DNA from: Bacillus pumilus
Lineage (GTDB): Bacteria; Bacillota; Bacilli; Bacillales; Bacillaceae
Reading direction: 5' to 3'
DNA length: 64,000 nucleotides
Assembly: GCF_003431975.1 (NCBI RefSeq)
Contig: NZ_CP027116.1
Coordinates: 2,108,001-2,172,000, forward strand
The position numbers were made by a program, and so were the translations under genes. Below, piece by piece: positions 24,565 through 33,602 of this stretch (positions are counted from its first letter, which is position 1; each line of letters begins with the position of its first letter). The notes beneath the pieces were generated by a model that did not search any database, was not told where the DNA came from, and saw nothing but the letters and a program-made list of their open reading frames with translations.

Positions 24565-27255
24565 ATGAATTTAGGAAAGCTTAAATTCAAGCCAGGTGCA
24601 CTTAAATTAGAGCTTTGTAAGACGAACAAAAAGAAAATCGCAAATATTGTTGATTTTAATAACGCTTCAGTCAACCTAAATCATGCAGCCATTAATGATT
24701 TGAGTTTTAGCGTACCTCTTAAAGCTAGATATGGTGATGAAATAAAAACTAACCACATTGCTCAACTTATCAAGCAATGGTATTTGATTAAGGCCACTTT
24801 TTTTAACCGAACTGAGTATTATGTGATTGACAGTATTACCAAAAATAACACTATTGAAAAAGAACAGATACAAGTAAATTGCCAACTCTCTCCTTACATG
24901 CTAAACAAGCCAAAAATCAGGCAGTATGAAGGTATATCAAAGAATTTACAAGAAATTGGTGAAGTTTGTCTTAAAGGAACTAGTTGGCATATAGGTGAAA
25001 TTGAAAGTACGCTTAATGAAAAAAGACGATCATTTTCCATCGGATCAATTACATCAAGATTTGATTTTCTAAGGAATATTTGTGAAACATTTGATGCTGT
25101 TCCTGCATTTGACACTATCAACAATGAAGTATCCTTCTTCGAAAAGGACAGTGTATCTAAATACAAGGGTGTTAAGATTTCATCTCATAACTTTATGATT
25201 GATATGACGGATACTAGAAGCATGGAAGATGTCGTGACTAGGCTTCATGTTACTGGAAAAGACGGAATTGTTATCAATTCAGTTAATCCAACAGGTCAAG
25301 GTTACTTGGATGACTTTAGCTTCTTTTTAAGTCCATTTCAACGTGATGAAAAAAGGAATGTAATTAAAAAAAGTGACTACATGAGTAACGAATTATGCCA
25401 TTCCTTGTTAGACTACAACGAAATGGTAAACAAGGAATCTGAAGTATTTAAAGCTCTGTTGAATGAAAAAAAACGGATTGAAGCCAATAAGATGGCTCAG
25501 GAAAATGAACTGTTCGTGCTGAAAAGTCTAGAATTGCAACAAATTCTGGATCGTATTGAAGTGGTTAAAGAAACCAATGGCGATACTAAGGATTTAATTA
25601 AACAAAGGGATGCCAAGAGCAAACAGGTAGACGCAAAAAAGGCTGAGATTGGTCAAAGCGATGCAAAACTTTCTTCAATTAACGATCAGATTGAGAAACT
25701 TAGAAAACGATTAGACATGAATAATTTTTTAGGTGAGAAACTGTCAATTGAATTGTCTAAATTTGTTCATGAAGATGAATGGACTAACGACAACATATTT
25801 GATGAAACGGAATTATATGAAAAAAGCTATGAAGAGTTAGATAAGCGGAAATCTCCTCCAATTGACATCAAAACGAATATAGTCAATTTTTATAATGCTC
25901 TAAGTGAAAAGGAATACTGGAATAGAATCTCTATAGGCGATATTATTAGGGTTCAAGACAAGCAATTTGGAACTGAATATAGAGCAACTTTGACAGGTAT
26001 GAGCTTGAATTTTGACGATACGTCTATATCTGTAACAGTCTCAAATGGAAAAAAAACTAAAAAAGAAGATGACTTTGTTCAATTGCTTTATAAAGTTGAT
26101 AAAGCTTCGACTGAATTCAACACTCGTAAAATTGACTACAATCGACTTACTACTAACTACAATGCACGTAATGATCGTATTTCCACCCCTCCCTCTCCTC
26201 CTACTATCGGAATGGACTCTGTCACTCACAAAGTAAACGAAAATGGATCTGTTGATATTTCAGTATCATGGAATTATCCAACCTCTGATGAAGATAAATA
26301 CAATATAGACGGTTTCATTGTGCATTGTTATCCTGACACATCTTCAGATACCTACTTGTTCGGAGCTTCGTTAGCTAAGGAGCAACGAATTTCTGTTAGA
26401 TATGATAAGCGAATAGCTACCTTTACTTCACAAGTTCCAACAAAATATTTCACTTTTGGAGTACAGTCATATAGAAATGTTGAAACTTCTATTAGCTCAA
26501 ATGGTGTTTTGTTATCTGATATAGTTCAACCACAAACACCAAGTGAGAATCCTTACAGACCATCCAATACTGTTGAGGTTAAAGGTAAAGTAAACGGAAT
26601 ACGTCAGATTTCTACGCCTGAAAAGCCTTCTAGTCCAGATATCAACACTCTCTGGATTGATCCTACAACTAATAAATCTGAATTGTATGATGGCGAAAAG
26701 TGGATTGTCCAATCTGCAGGAAATGCAGACTCATTAAATGGTATTCCTCCTGCATTGCATGAGGAACCGAACACTATACCTGTTAGAGATGACAACGGTG
26801 TGATTTCAGCATCAATATCAGGCAGCGCATCTAAATTAGGTGAGTATACAGACAAAGACTTTATTCTAAACACAGCAAAAGATTCACCAAATGGAGTTGC
26901 GGCATTAGATGCTAACGGAAAAATTAAGTCGACCAATCTTCAGCAAATTAGTTATGTTGGTACATACATCGGCAATGGGATTCAAAACAGGGCAATCCCC
27001 CTCCCCTTCCCCCCCTCTCTAGTTAAGGTTAAATCAACAGTTCAAAATGATCCTGCATTAGCTATTGTTAGCACAAGTGGTGGTTATGTGGAGGAAATAT
27101 TCGAATCAAATATCTATTTTAAAGGAATAAACAATCTTCCTGATAACACAAATGGAAGGTTATTAGAGCTTGGTTTTTCCACTGGTTCAGACTCTTCTTT
27201 AAAAGGCAACAAACAAGGGGTCACATACTTCTTCGAAGCGTATAGAAATTTATAA
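24565..27255 (+). CDS. Tail tip / tail-associated protein (Tal-like; YomG position)
   Basis: 896 residues, ATG after AAGGAGG. Residues 1-400 correspond to the prophage tail endopeptidase-type baseplate hub (SPYMLNKPKIRQYEGISKNL, DAVPAFDTINNEVSFFEK). A coiled coil spans about 285-385. A fibronectin-like domain follows at 545-640 (VDISVSWNYPTSDED), then linkers typical of fibres (INTLWIDPTTNKSELYDGEK and SPNGVAALDANGKIKSTNL). The C-terminal 90 residues form a beta tip. Hub plus adhesion extension fits the tail tip that contacts the cell. No peptidase residues can be assigned with certainty. Confidence 0.7.
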   Translation: MNLGKLKFKPGALKLELCKTNKKKIANIVDFNNASVNLNHAAINDLSFSVPLKARYGDEIKTNHIAQLIKQWYLIKATFFNRTEYYVIDSITKNNTIEKEQIQVNCQLSPYMLNKPKIRQYEGISKNLQEIGEVCLKGTSWHIGEIESTLNEKRRSFSIGSITSRFDFLRNICETFDAVPAFDTINNEVSFFEKDSVSKYKGVKISSHNFMIDMTDTRSMEDVVTRLHVTGKDGIVINSVNPTGQGYLDDFSFFLSPFQRDEKRNVIKKSDYMSNELCHSLLDYNEMVNKESEVFKALLNEKKRIEANKMAQENELFVLKSLELQQILDRIEVVKETNGDTKDLIKQRDAKSKQVDAKKAEIGQSDAKLSSINDQIEKLRKRLDMNNFLGEKLSIELSKFVHEDEWTNDNIFDETELYEKSYEELDKRKSPPIDIKTNIVNFYNALSEKEYWNRISIGDIIRVQDKQFGTEYRATLTGMSLNFDDTSISVTVSNGKKTKKEDDFVQLLYKVDKASTEFNTRKIDYNRLTTNYNARNDRISTPPSPPTIGMDSVTHKVNENGSVDISVSWNYPTSDEDKYNIDGFIVHCYPDTSSDTYLFGASLAKEQRISVRYDKRIATFTSQVPTKYFTFGVQSYRNVETSISSNGVLLSDIVQPQTPSENPYRPSNTVEVKGKVNGIRQISTPEKPSSPDINTLWIDPTTNKSELYDGEKWIVQSAGNADSLNGIPPALHEEPNTIPVRDDNGVISASISGSASKLGEYTDKDFILNTAKDSPNGVAALDANGKIKSTNLQQISYVGTYIGNGIQNRAIPLPFPPSLVKVKSTVQNDPALAIVSTSGGYVEEIFESNIYFKGINNLPDNTNGRLLELGFSTGSDSSLKGNKQGVTYFFEAYRNL

Positions 27256-27272
27256 GAAAGGAGTGATTCTAA

Positions 27273-28091
27273 ATGGATTTCCCAAAACTTTATAATGATC
27301 CAATCTTATACCACAAACGAAAAGACACTTACGATGATCCATACATGAGTTACGATGAAACACACTCTATTCTTAACGGACGAATACTTTTAACTGAAAA
27401 CCCCAATCGAGAAAACAGAGTTGTTATTACTGGCGGAAACAAAGAATGGAAAGAAATTGAAGATGGTGAATTAGAAGATGATTGTTATCGTGTTGATTAC
27501 ATGATGGGGGTTATCTTTTTTAATGATTCCAACGAAGGTAAACAACTTCAGGTTAAATACATTGGTGAAGGGGCATATTTCTACCCTGCTGCCCGTATTT
27601 GGGTTAAACGTTCAGGTAATACAGTAGTTGAAACACTTCAAGGTTTAATTGATGAAGCAGAGGATTGTATTATTCGAATGAACGAGAGAATTTTAGAATG
27701 CGAACGGGTCATCAAACGCTGTATAGAGATAACTACTTGGTGCCGTCAAATCACCTCACAGTATGAACGTGTCGTTGAGGAAACAAAGAAAAAATACTAC
27801 CCGTCTGTCAATAACTACTCAGATTTAATTGTTGAATATCCAAACCCTCAAGTTGGTTGGACTGTCGCTGTTAAGAACATAAAAACAGTTTATCGATGGG
27901 ATGGATTCGAATGGGTTGATATAGGTGTTTCAGAAGTCTATGAAGGATTCAATATTCTTTTGAGTGCTTATGAGCCACACAGTTTAAATTATATTTGGTA
28001 TCAAGATGAGAGTTTAAGTCCTACAAAGAAAAGAGTTGTTATTTCTAACGCAGCTCCAGAAACAGGACAGATATGGTATAAACCTGATTGA
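27273..28091 (+). CDS. Phage tail accessory protein (YomF position)
   Basis: 272 residues, GAAAGGAG before ATG. The N-terminal half resembles a structural strand domain that ends DYMMGVIFFNDSNEGKQLQV. A short helical segment with several cysteines follows (IIRMNERILECERVIKRCIE, then TTWCRQITSQYERVV). The C-terminus has two repeats of a small fibre-like element seen in other phage tails (YRWDGFEWVDIGVSEVY and the closing ETGQIWYKPD). It is placed between the tail tip gene and the large fibre gene, so it likely attaches or assembles the fibre. Confidence 0.55.
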   Translation: MDFPKLYNDPILYHKRKDTYDDPYMSYDETHSILNGRILLTENPNRENRVVITGGNKEWKEIEDGELEDDCYRVDYMMGVIFFNDSNEGKQLQVKYIGEGAYFYPAARIWVKRSGNTVVETLQGLIDEAEDCIIRMNERILECERVIKRCIEITTWCRQITSQYERVVEETKKKYYPSVNNYSDLIVEYPNPQVGWTVAVKNIKTVYRWDGFEWVDIGVSEVYEGFNILLSAYEPHSLNYIWYQDESLSPTKKRVVISNAAPETGQIWYKPD

Positions 28092-28115
28092 TACACATAA
28101 AGGAGGAATTAATTA

Positions 28116-30233
28116 ATGGGTTTTAGAATGCCACATCCTGATACTGGTGAATATGTACCAATGGCCATTGAATTGCTGAAATCTGACGGTGTTGGATATA
28201 CCGCACCTGAAATTAAAGCCAAATTTGATGGAATTCTAGATTCGGTAACAAACCTGTCTACAACAACTACTGATAAGCTAAAAGAAATGGCTGATTTAAT
28301 TGGAGACATTGGTGAGCTTGCAGGTGATACTGGAAGTATTGTGGACACAATCAAAAAAGAACTAAATCAGCGTGGGATAAATGTTAAATGGCTAGGAGCG
28401 GTTGGAGATGGTGAAACAGATGACACTCCAGCCTTTCTTGCAGCAGAAGCATTGTCTAATAATGAGTATCCTATTTTTGTGCCACCAGGCACATATTTAG
28501 CTGATCAAGCCGATTTAAAAGGAAATTATTTTGGTAATGGTGCATTTCTTATTGTCAAAGAAAGAGAAGCTTTCAACGCAACTGCTCCCCCAAGTCAAAA
28601 AAGAGACCAGCGTCTATTCCCTCTTACATCTTTTCCTCTACCTATCCTCAATGAATTCTATGGCAAAAACTCAGGATATAAAATTACTTTAGATGCTTAT
28701 GGAAATACATCTACGGGCGAAGAGTCTTTAAAAAATCTTACTTCTGGAAAGCAAAATACGGCTATCGGCTTCCTATCCCAGATGAACAACCAAACCCAAT
28801 ACTCAAACGTTTCAATTGGTGGAAGTTCTCTAGCACAAGGGAGCTATTACAGCCGTACTACAGCTATCGGAAACAACTCCTTAAAATGGGCTGGTATTAA
28901 AGATCCGATCGTATCTAGGCATGAATTGTGGTTTAATGAGAAGGATTTAAACAACATTTGGAATATTTCAGGAACAGATTCTTACATCTTGAAACAGATG
29001 AACCCTGAAGTTGAAAAATTAATTCAGCCTACTGGGTACCCTGCTCCACAAGGTGCAGTTATTGTTAACGAGGGCGGAGGATTCCCCGCAGCAACTTCTT
29101 CATCTCAAGTGCTAGGGAATACTGGAATTGGTCGTAACGCCTTGCTTCAATTGGTTAGAGGTATCCATAATACCGCAATTGGATATCAAGCTCTCGCAAG
29201 ATCTTATACTACCGAAAAATGTACTGCTATTGGTGCATTTGCATTGGCCAACAACCTTGCTGGTAAAGAAAATATCGGTATTGGTAGAAATGCAATGAAG
29301 TATAACCAAACTGGTCAAAAGAACATTGTTATCGGTAATAACGCAATGGGTTATGACGTATTCGGGACTAGAAATATTTTCATTGGGCATCAAGCAGGTC
29401 AAAGATCAAACGGAAATAAGAATGCATCTCACACTTTAAATACCGTTATTGGTACTTATGCTCATCAAAACAAAACAGATGGTGAAGCGAACGTTTCTAT
29501 CGGTGCTAGAACACTTCTAAATGGTGCAAATGGTAGTCGAAACGTTGTTGTAGGTACTGAAGCTGGTATCAACTATACTGGCAATAATTCTATTATCATC
29601 GGTAATAAAGCGATGCCTAGCAGCAACCAAGATCGATTGTTATGGATTGATTATGGAAATGACGGCAATGCCTCTCCTTTCATCTATGGTGATATGGGAA
29701 ATAATATTATGAACCTTCGTGCAAACTTGCGACCTGACACGGATGCTTCTCAATCATTAGGTGCTCCTTCAAGACGATGGGCTAACATCTATGCTTCAAA
29801 TGGAACAATCAACACTTCTGATGAGAGATACAAGCAAAACATCACTGATATTCCTGACGAATGGCTAGATGCATGGTCTGAAGTAGATTTCTGTAGATTT
29901 AAGTTTAAAGATGCAGTAAGTGAAAAAGGAAGTTCTGCAAGATGGCATATTGGTGTCATTGCTCAGAGAATTGATGAAGTGTTTAAAAAGCATGGCTTAG
30001 ATGCAACTGAAATTGGATTACTTTGTTATGACAAATGGGATTCTGAATTTGTAAACAAAGTAGATTCTAAAACAGGTGAATTCACTGGAGAAACAATTGA
30101 AGTCGTAAAAGGTGGATTCATGTGGGGGATTCGTGCTGATGAATGCCAATTCCTAGAGATGGCTCTTATGAGACGTGAAACCCAAAAAATGCAACAAGAG
30201 ATGCGTGAACTTAAAGCAGCTTTATTAAAATAA
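28116..30233 (+). CDS. Tail fibre/spike with self-cleaving C-terminal chaperone (YomE position)
   Basis: 705 residues, AAGGAGG before ATG. Residues 85-140 have the pectate-lyase-type entry motif VKWLGAVGDGETDDTPAF with IFVPPGTYLA. Residues 200-510 contain repeated YadA-head-like units of the form 'xTAIGxxAL' or 'NIxIGxxA' (TAIGFLSQM, TAIGNNSL, TAIGYQALA, NIGIGRNAM, NIVIGNNAM, NIFIGHQAG). The end carries a peptidase G2/S74-like intramolecular chaperone beginning NTSDERYKQNITDIPDEW, in which the Ser and Lys fit the self-cleavage pair. Such domains fold the trimer and are then released. The protein is probably the main host-range spike. Confidence 0.75.
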   Translation: MGFRMPHPDTGEYVPMAIELLKSDGVGYTAPEIKAKFDGILDSVTNLSTTTTDKLKEMADLIGDIGELAGDTGSIVDTIKKELNQRGINVKWLGAVGDGETDDTPAFLAAEALSNNEYPIFVPPGTYLADQADLKGNYFGNGAFLIVKEREAFNATAPPSQKRDQRLFPLTSFPLPILNEFYGKNSGYKITLDAYGNTSTGEESLKNLTSGKQNTAIGFLSQMNNQTQYSNVSIGGSSLAQGSYYSRTTAIGNNSLKWAGIKDPIVSRHELWFNEKDLNNIWNISGTDSYILKQMNPEVEKLIQPTGYPAPQGAVIVNEGGGFPAATSSSQVLGNTGIGRNALLQLVRGIHNTAIGYQALARSYTTEKCTAIGAFALANNLAGKENIGIGRNAMKYNQTGQKNIVIGNNAMGYDVFGTRNIFIGHQAGQRSNGNKNASHTLNTVIGTYAHQNKTDGEANVSIGARTLLNGANGSRNVVVGTEAGINYTGNNSIIIGNKAMPSSNQDRLLWIDYGNDGNASPFIYGDMGNNIMNLRANLRPDTDASQSLGAPSRRWANIYASNGTINTSDERYKQNITDIPDEWLDAWSEVDFCRFKFKDAVSEKGSSARWHIGVIAQRIDEVFKKHGLDATEIGLLCYDKWDSEFVNKVDSKTGEFTGETIEVVKGGFMWGIRADECQFLEMALMRRETQKMQQEMRELKAALLK

Positions 30234-30299
30234 AACTATGATTTTATAGGAATACATCCAATACATAACAGAGAAAACCAGAGCATGTGTGAGAACGAG

Positions 30300-30328
30300 A
30301 GAGCTTGGGCTATCCCCTGCTCTTTTTT
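30300..30328 (+). terminator. Terminator after the tail genes
   Basis: AGAGC with GCTCT, and an inner GGG-CTAT-CCC, followed by six T. It also shows that the amidase start upstream of 30363 (a longer in-frame reading from 30285) is unlikely. Confidence 0.75.
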
Positions 30329-30362
30329 AGTGCTCAAAAAACTAATTGGAGGAATTTATTTA

Positions 30363-31724
30363 ATGAACATTACTCAAAGTTTGTTGACTCCCAACAAATA
30401 CTCCAGACCTCAAACAGCTCTAAAGAAAGTAAAAGCTGTTGTGATTCACTGGGTTGCCAACCCAGGATCATCTGCAGAAGGCAATCGAAATTTCTTTAAC
30501 AATCGAAAGAGTGGTACATCAGGTTTTGGATCAGCGCATTACATTGTCGAGGGTACAAAAGTAATTCAATGCTTACCGAATAGTGAGTTAGCTTATCACG
30601 TTGGCTCAAATGTTTACACAGCAAGTGCGCTTAGAAACTTAAGCTCTTATCCAAACAACTGCACTATCGGCATTGAAATGACTCACCCTGATTGGACTGG
30701 TAAGCCTGATGCTACAACTTATAAAACAACTGTAGAATTAGCTGCTTCCCTTCTCAAAACTTACGGACTCAAATCTGAAAATCTGTGGACTCATAATCAA
30801 GTGGTCGGCTGGAAAGATTGTCATCGTTATTACACTAACAATCCTAGCGCATGGGTTCAATTTGTCAGCGATGTTAATAAAGCTTTAACAGGAAAAACTG
30901 TGACTATTCCAACACCTAAACCATCAAACAAAAATGACCTTGAGTTAGTCGAGGCTTATGGTCTTGGTGATAAAGGTGCAAAAGTTAAAGAAATTCAATC
31001 TAACCTTATTAAACTCGGTTATAAGCTACCGAAATATGGCGCTGATTCTCACTTTGGTGACGAAACTGCCATTGCGGTGAAGGCATTCCAAAAAGCAAAC
31101 AAGCTTGCAGTAGATGGAATCGCTGGCAAAGCAACTCTTGCTAAAATCAAAGAGTTGTTAACTAAATCAAAAACCCCTTCATCCCCAACTCCTTCAAAGT
31201 CTAGCTCTTCTAAAGCAAGTGGCTCTCTAAAATCTAAAGTTGATGGTCTTCGATTTTATGCTAAAGCTTCATGGGGTGATAAAGATGTTGTAGGTACTGT
31301 GAATAAAGGTATTGGCTTCCCTACTGTTATTGAAAAAGTTAAGGTCGGAACATCATACCAATATAAAGTGAAAAATTCTAAAGGTGCGACGTTTTATATC
31401 ACTGCTTCTGATAAGTATGTTGAAGTAACAGGCGAAGTGAAAACATCTACTCCTGCAAAGAAAGCTTCAAAGCCAAAACAGGCCTCTAAGAGTTCATCAA
31501 TTAAATCTGTTGGAAAGATCAAAATTGTCGGCGTGTCAAATGCAGCTATTATTATGGATAAGCCTGACCGCAATTCAGCCAAGAATTTAGACACCATCGC
31601 ATTGGGCAAAACAATTGAAATCTCTGGCTCTGTTAAGGGTAGCAACAATCCTAAAGGATACTGGGAAGTAATCTACAAAGGAAAGCGTGCCTATATTTCA
31701 GGTCAGTATGGAAGCAAAGTATAA
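30363..31724 (+). CDS. blyA: N-acetylmuramoyl-L-alanine amidase (endolysin)
   Basis: 453 residues from the ATG preceded by TTGGAGG. Residues 10-150 form an amidase_2/PGRP-like domain: AVVIHWVANPGSSAEGNRNF, the later histidine in ENLWTHNQVVGWKDCHRYY and the substrate-binding region between them. Residues 210-285 are a peptidoglycan-binding repeat (LGDKGAKVKEIQSNLIKLGY, then FGDETAIAVKAFQKANKLAV). Two SH3-like segments follow (VDGLRFYAKASWGDKDV and ISGQYGSKV at the end). The start, MNITQSLLTPNKYSRPQ, matches BlyA of SPbeta, but this copy is longer by a second C-terminal wall-binding domain. It cleaves the wall at lysis after holin release. Confidence 0.9.
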   Translation: MNITQSLLTPNKYSRPQTALKKVKAVVIHWVANPGSSAEGNRNFFNNRKSGTSGFGSAHYIVEGTKVIQCLPNSELAYHVGSNVYTASALRNLSSYPNNCTIGIEMTHPDWTGKPDATTYKTTVELAASLLKTYGLKSENLWTHNQVVGWKDCHRYYTNNPSAWVQFVSDVNKALTGKTVTIPTPKPSNKNDLELVEAYGLGDKGAKVKEIQSNLIKLGYKLPKYGADSHFGDETAIAVKAFQKANKLAVDGIAGKATLAKIKELLTKSKTPSSPTPSKSSSSKASGSLKSKVDGLRFYAKASWGDKDVVGTVNKGIGFPTVIEKVKVGTSYQYKVKNSKGATFYITASDKYVEVTGEVKTSTPAKKASKPKQASKSSSIKSVGKIKIVGVSNAAIIMDKPDRNSAKNLDTIALGKTIEISGSVKGSNNPKGYWEVIYKGKRAYISGQYGSKV

Positions 31725-31787
31725 CTAAATTAATAGAGATTTTTGTGGATTTACAAACATCCATGAGAATTTATAAAAATCAACTTC

Positions 31788-31814
31788 AAGGAGGTGAACT
31801 AAAGTCACCTCCTT
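31788..31814 (+). promoter_or_regulatory. Hairpin that would sequester a perfect Shine-Dalgarno sequence
   Basis: AAGGAGGTGA (31788-31797) pairs without mismatch with TCACCTCCTT (31805-31814) over a 7-base loop. No T tract follows, so it is not an ordinary terminator. It lies 18 bases upstream of the XhlA-like start and includes a consensus ribosome site that no large frame uses. It could time translation of the lysis genes, or be an end point for mRNA processing. Confidence 0.45.
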
Positions 31815-31832
31815 CTCTAAGGCTGGTGTCAA

Positions 31833-32222
31833 ATGGAAAGTAATGACGTTCATGTTCGTATAAGCTTGCTTGAAGAAAAATCAAATCAGCAAGCAATTCA
31901 AATTGTTAAGCTAGAAGATAAAACAAATACACTCAACAGAATTGAAATGATATGCGAACAACAACTTGAATTTAATAAAGAATCCCAAAAGCAATCGAAA
32001 GAGTTAACTTCAACACTCATTGAAATGAGTAACAATTTAAAAAACCTCAATAAATCTTATGAAAAATTAGATACACGGGTTGAAACTCTTGAACGAAGTG
32101 ATTCAACAAGAAAGATAGATCCTTCGCAGTTTACCAAAGATATTTTTTATAAGATTCTTCCCTCAGTAGCTGCAACGATAATCGGAGCATATTTGCTATA
32201 CCATTTTGGAATTAATAAATAA
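31833..32222 (+). CDS. XhlA-like lysis accessory protein
   Basis: 129 residues. A long coiled-coil region (residues about 8-90; LLEEKSNQQAIQIVKLEDKT and ELTSTLIEMSNNLKNLNKSY) is followed by one C-terminal membrane segment (FYKILPSVAATIIGAYLLYHF) and a short tail. This is the haemolysin XhlA form that works together with holin and amidase. In SPbeta the equivalent slot holds the shorter bhlA, so here the lysis cassette differs. The ribosome site is weak (AAGGCTGGTG), and a hairpin with a perfect Shine-Dalgarno sequence lies just upstream. Confidence 0.75.
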   Translation: MESNDVHVRISLLEEKSNQQAIQIVKLEDKTNTLNRIEMICEQQLEFNKESQKQSKELTSTLIEMSNNLKNLNKSYEKLDTRVETLERSDSTRKIDPSQFTKDIFYKILPSVAATIIGAYLLYHFGINK

Positions 32223-32235
32223 GGAGCTTGATGTA

Positions 32236-32487
32236 ATGAAAATCAACTGGAAAGTACGTTTAAAAAAGAAAACATTTTGGGTGTCAATCCTCTCTGCCAC
32301 CCTTTTATTCGTTCAAATGATCGCTGAAGCATTCGGTTATGACTTAACAGGATTTAGCGATGATCTAACTGTGAAATTTAATGCACTTCTCACATTTTTA
32401 TCCATTGTAGGTATTGTAGATGACCCTACTACTAAAGGTGTATCTGACAGTGATCAAGCTTTAGAATATGACGAGCCTAGAAAATAA
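32236..32487 (+). CDS. bhlB: Holin of the phi LC3/BhlB family
   Basis: 83 residues from the ATG with AAGGAGC upstream; a longer reading from 32206 would overlap the previous gene. The sequence is that of BhlB/XhlB: a basic N-terminus (MKINWKVRLKKKTFWVSI), a membrane helix (VSILSATLLFVQMIAEAFGY), a polar turn, and a second hydrophobic segment with the family phrase 'TFLSIVGIVDDPTTKGVSDS'. The holin permeabilises the membrane and lets the amidase reach the wall. Its stop overlaps the next start (TAATG). Confidence 0.85.
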   Translation: MKINWKVRLKKKTFWVSILSATLLFVQMIAEAFGYDLTGFSDDLTVKFNALLTFLSIVGIVDDPTTKGVSDSDQALEYDEPRK

Positions 32488-32753
32488 TGAATACAGTCAA
32501 CATTAAGTATTCGCCATACCCAAATAAATTCAGCGAAGCCCAAATTAATGCTGAGGGCGAGGAGAAAATTCTAACTCTGTTGTTAGATGAAGTCGAAGTT
32601 CCCCAAGCTGATGAAGAAAGTGAACCGGCCATCTTCCCCGTTCTCAAGATTTCACTCTCTGAAGGCTTGGGCAACGAAGATATTTTAAGGATGGAAAAAC
32701 AAGACGCTAAAGCATTTCTTCAAGTTTTAAAAGATATGATTAAACAAATGTGA
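32487..32753 (+). CDS. Small protein downstream of the holin
   Basis: 88 residues, coupled to the holin gene by a TAATG overlap. The sequence is acidic and soluble (EVEVPQADEESEPAIF) with a C-terminal helix (KQDAKAFLQVLKDMIKQM). No family is recognised. It might modulate lysis timing (antiholin-like function) or be unrelated. A strong terminator follows directly. Confidence 0.5.
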   Translation: MNTVNIKYSPYPNKFSEAQINAEGEEKILTLLLDEVEVPQADEESEPAIFPVLKISLSEGLGNEDILRMEKQDAKAFLQVLKDMIKQM

Positions 32754-32777
32754 GAGGGCTAACCCCTCTCTTTTTTT
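32752..32777 (+). terminator. Terminator of the lysis operon
   Basis: GAGAGGG with CCCTCTC, a 5-base loop and seven T residues. Strong. Confidence 0.85.
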
Positions 32778-32796
32778 CATTTTTAGGAGGTTAACT

Positions 32797-33244
32797 ATGA
32801 TATTAGTATCTGGATACAAAGGCTCTTTAAAACTAGAGTCAACAACCATAGGTGTTTCCAGTAACATTCTCAAACGAGCATGAATGGAGTGCTTGCGCAT
32901 TTGCTTCAAGCAGCATAGGAGGTGGCAGAAGATTATATGTGACTGATATAAAGAATGAATATTCTGTTGCTACATCAATTTTCTGCCTAACATATTTAGG
33001 ATTAGGAGGTAAAAATAAAATTGGTGAAAACATATTGATGAGCAATATCATTTACGGAAGCACAAGTGAAGGATTAAAAGGTACGATACCAGAGGTTTTC
33101 TCTTTCGGTTCTACAGATGGGCTTGTACATGGCGACTTAATAAAAGATCAGGAAAAAGAATACAAGATTTTCGAAACAACATCTGGCACCTCAACTATCT
33201 ATTCATCATTTATTTCAAAATTTATTGCCATTAGAGTTCAGTGA
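32797..33244 (+). pseudogene. Frameshifted small phage gene after the lysis cassette
   Basis: ATG 32797 has a fine ribosome site (TAGGAGG) and encodes 28 residues (MILVSGYKGSLKLESTTIG) before TGA at 32881. A second frame, shifted by +1, opens at about 32852 and runs to 33244 (VTFSNEHEWSACAFASSS and further). The second frame has no ribosome site of its own, and the two fit end to end around 32852-32870, as expected when one base is lost or gained. 'VTFS..HEWSACAF' is the pattern of beta-sandwich modules found in phage tail and wall proteins. Programmed +1 frameshifting is possible but no slippery signal is evident. Confidence 0.55.
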
Positions 33245-33252
33245 ACAACAAA

Positions 33253-33284
33253 GCCCCTTCTTATTTGAGTAGGGGTATTTTTTT
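33253..33284 (+). terminator. Terminator
   Basis: CCCCT pairs with AGGGG over a 12-base loop, then TATTTTTTT. Ends the plus-strand late transcript. Confidence 0.55.
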
Positions 33285-33602
33285 CGATTTTAAGTAAACA
33301 AAAAATAAACTCCCCCTTGAGCTGTGGTAGGTAAAAGGGAAAGTCTATCCTTAAAACTATCTGATTGATTAGCCAGCACTTGAGTGCTCATTGTACATTA
33401 AAAGGATGTTAGCGCATCCTTATTTCTTTCTAGTTACAAATAACAAACATCTTATGAAAGTGGACAGTTGTTGAAATGTCTGTTTTTGTTTAGCTCAGGC
33501 TATTGCACTAGCCCAAGCTAATTCCACCTCAAAGGAGGTGAAAAATATTTAGCTATCCTGATCCTAATTTCATTTTATCTAAATTCAATGTTTATTTCAA
33601 CT
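33285..33602. other. Hairpin-rich non-coding region between late genes and the SOS cassette
   Basis: About 318 bases without an open frame worth calling. Visible structures are AAGGATG/CATCCTT (33402-33421), TAGCTcaGGCTA/TAGCCcaAGCTA (33491-33520) and CACCTC/GAGGTG (33526-33540, again embedding a Shine-Dalgarno-like AAAGGAGGTG). The first may end the convergent uvrX transcript. In SPbeta the comparable interval carries the sublancin genes; none is present here. Confidence 0.45.

Noticed and set aside
30285..30362. N-terminal extension of the amidase (26 extra residues)
   Set aside because: The extension contains a clear terminator (30300-30328), and the ribosome site TTGGAGG precedes ATG 30363, which begins the BlyA-like sequence.
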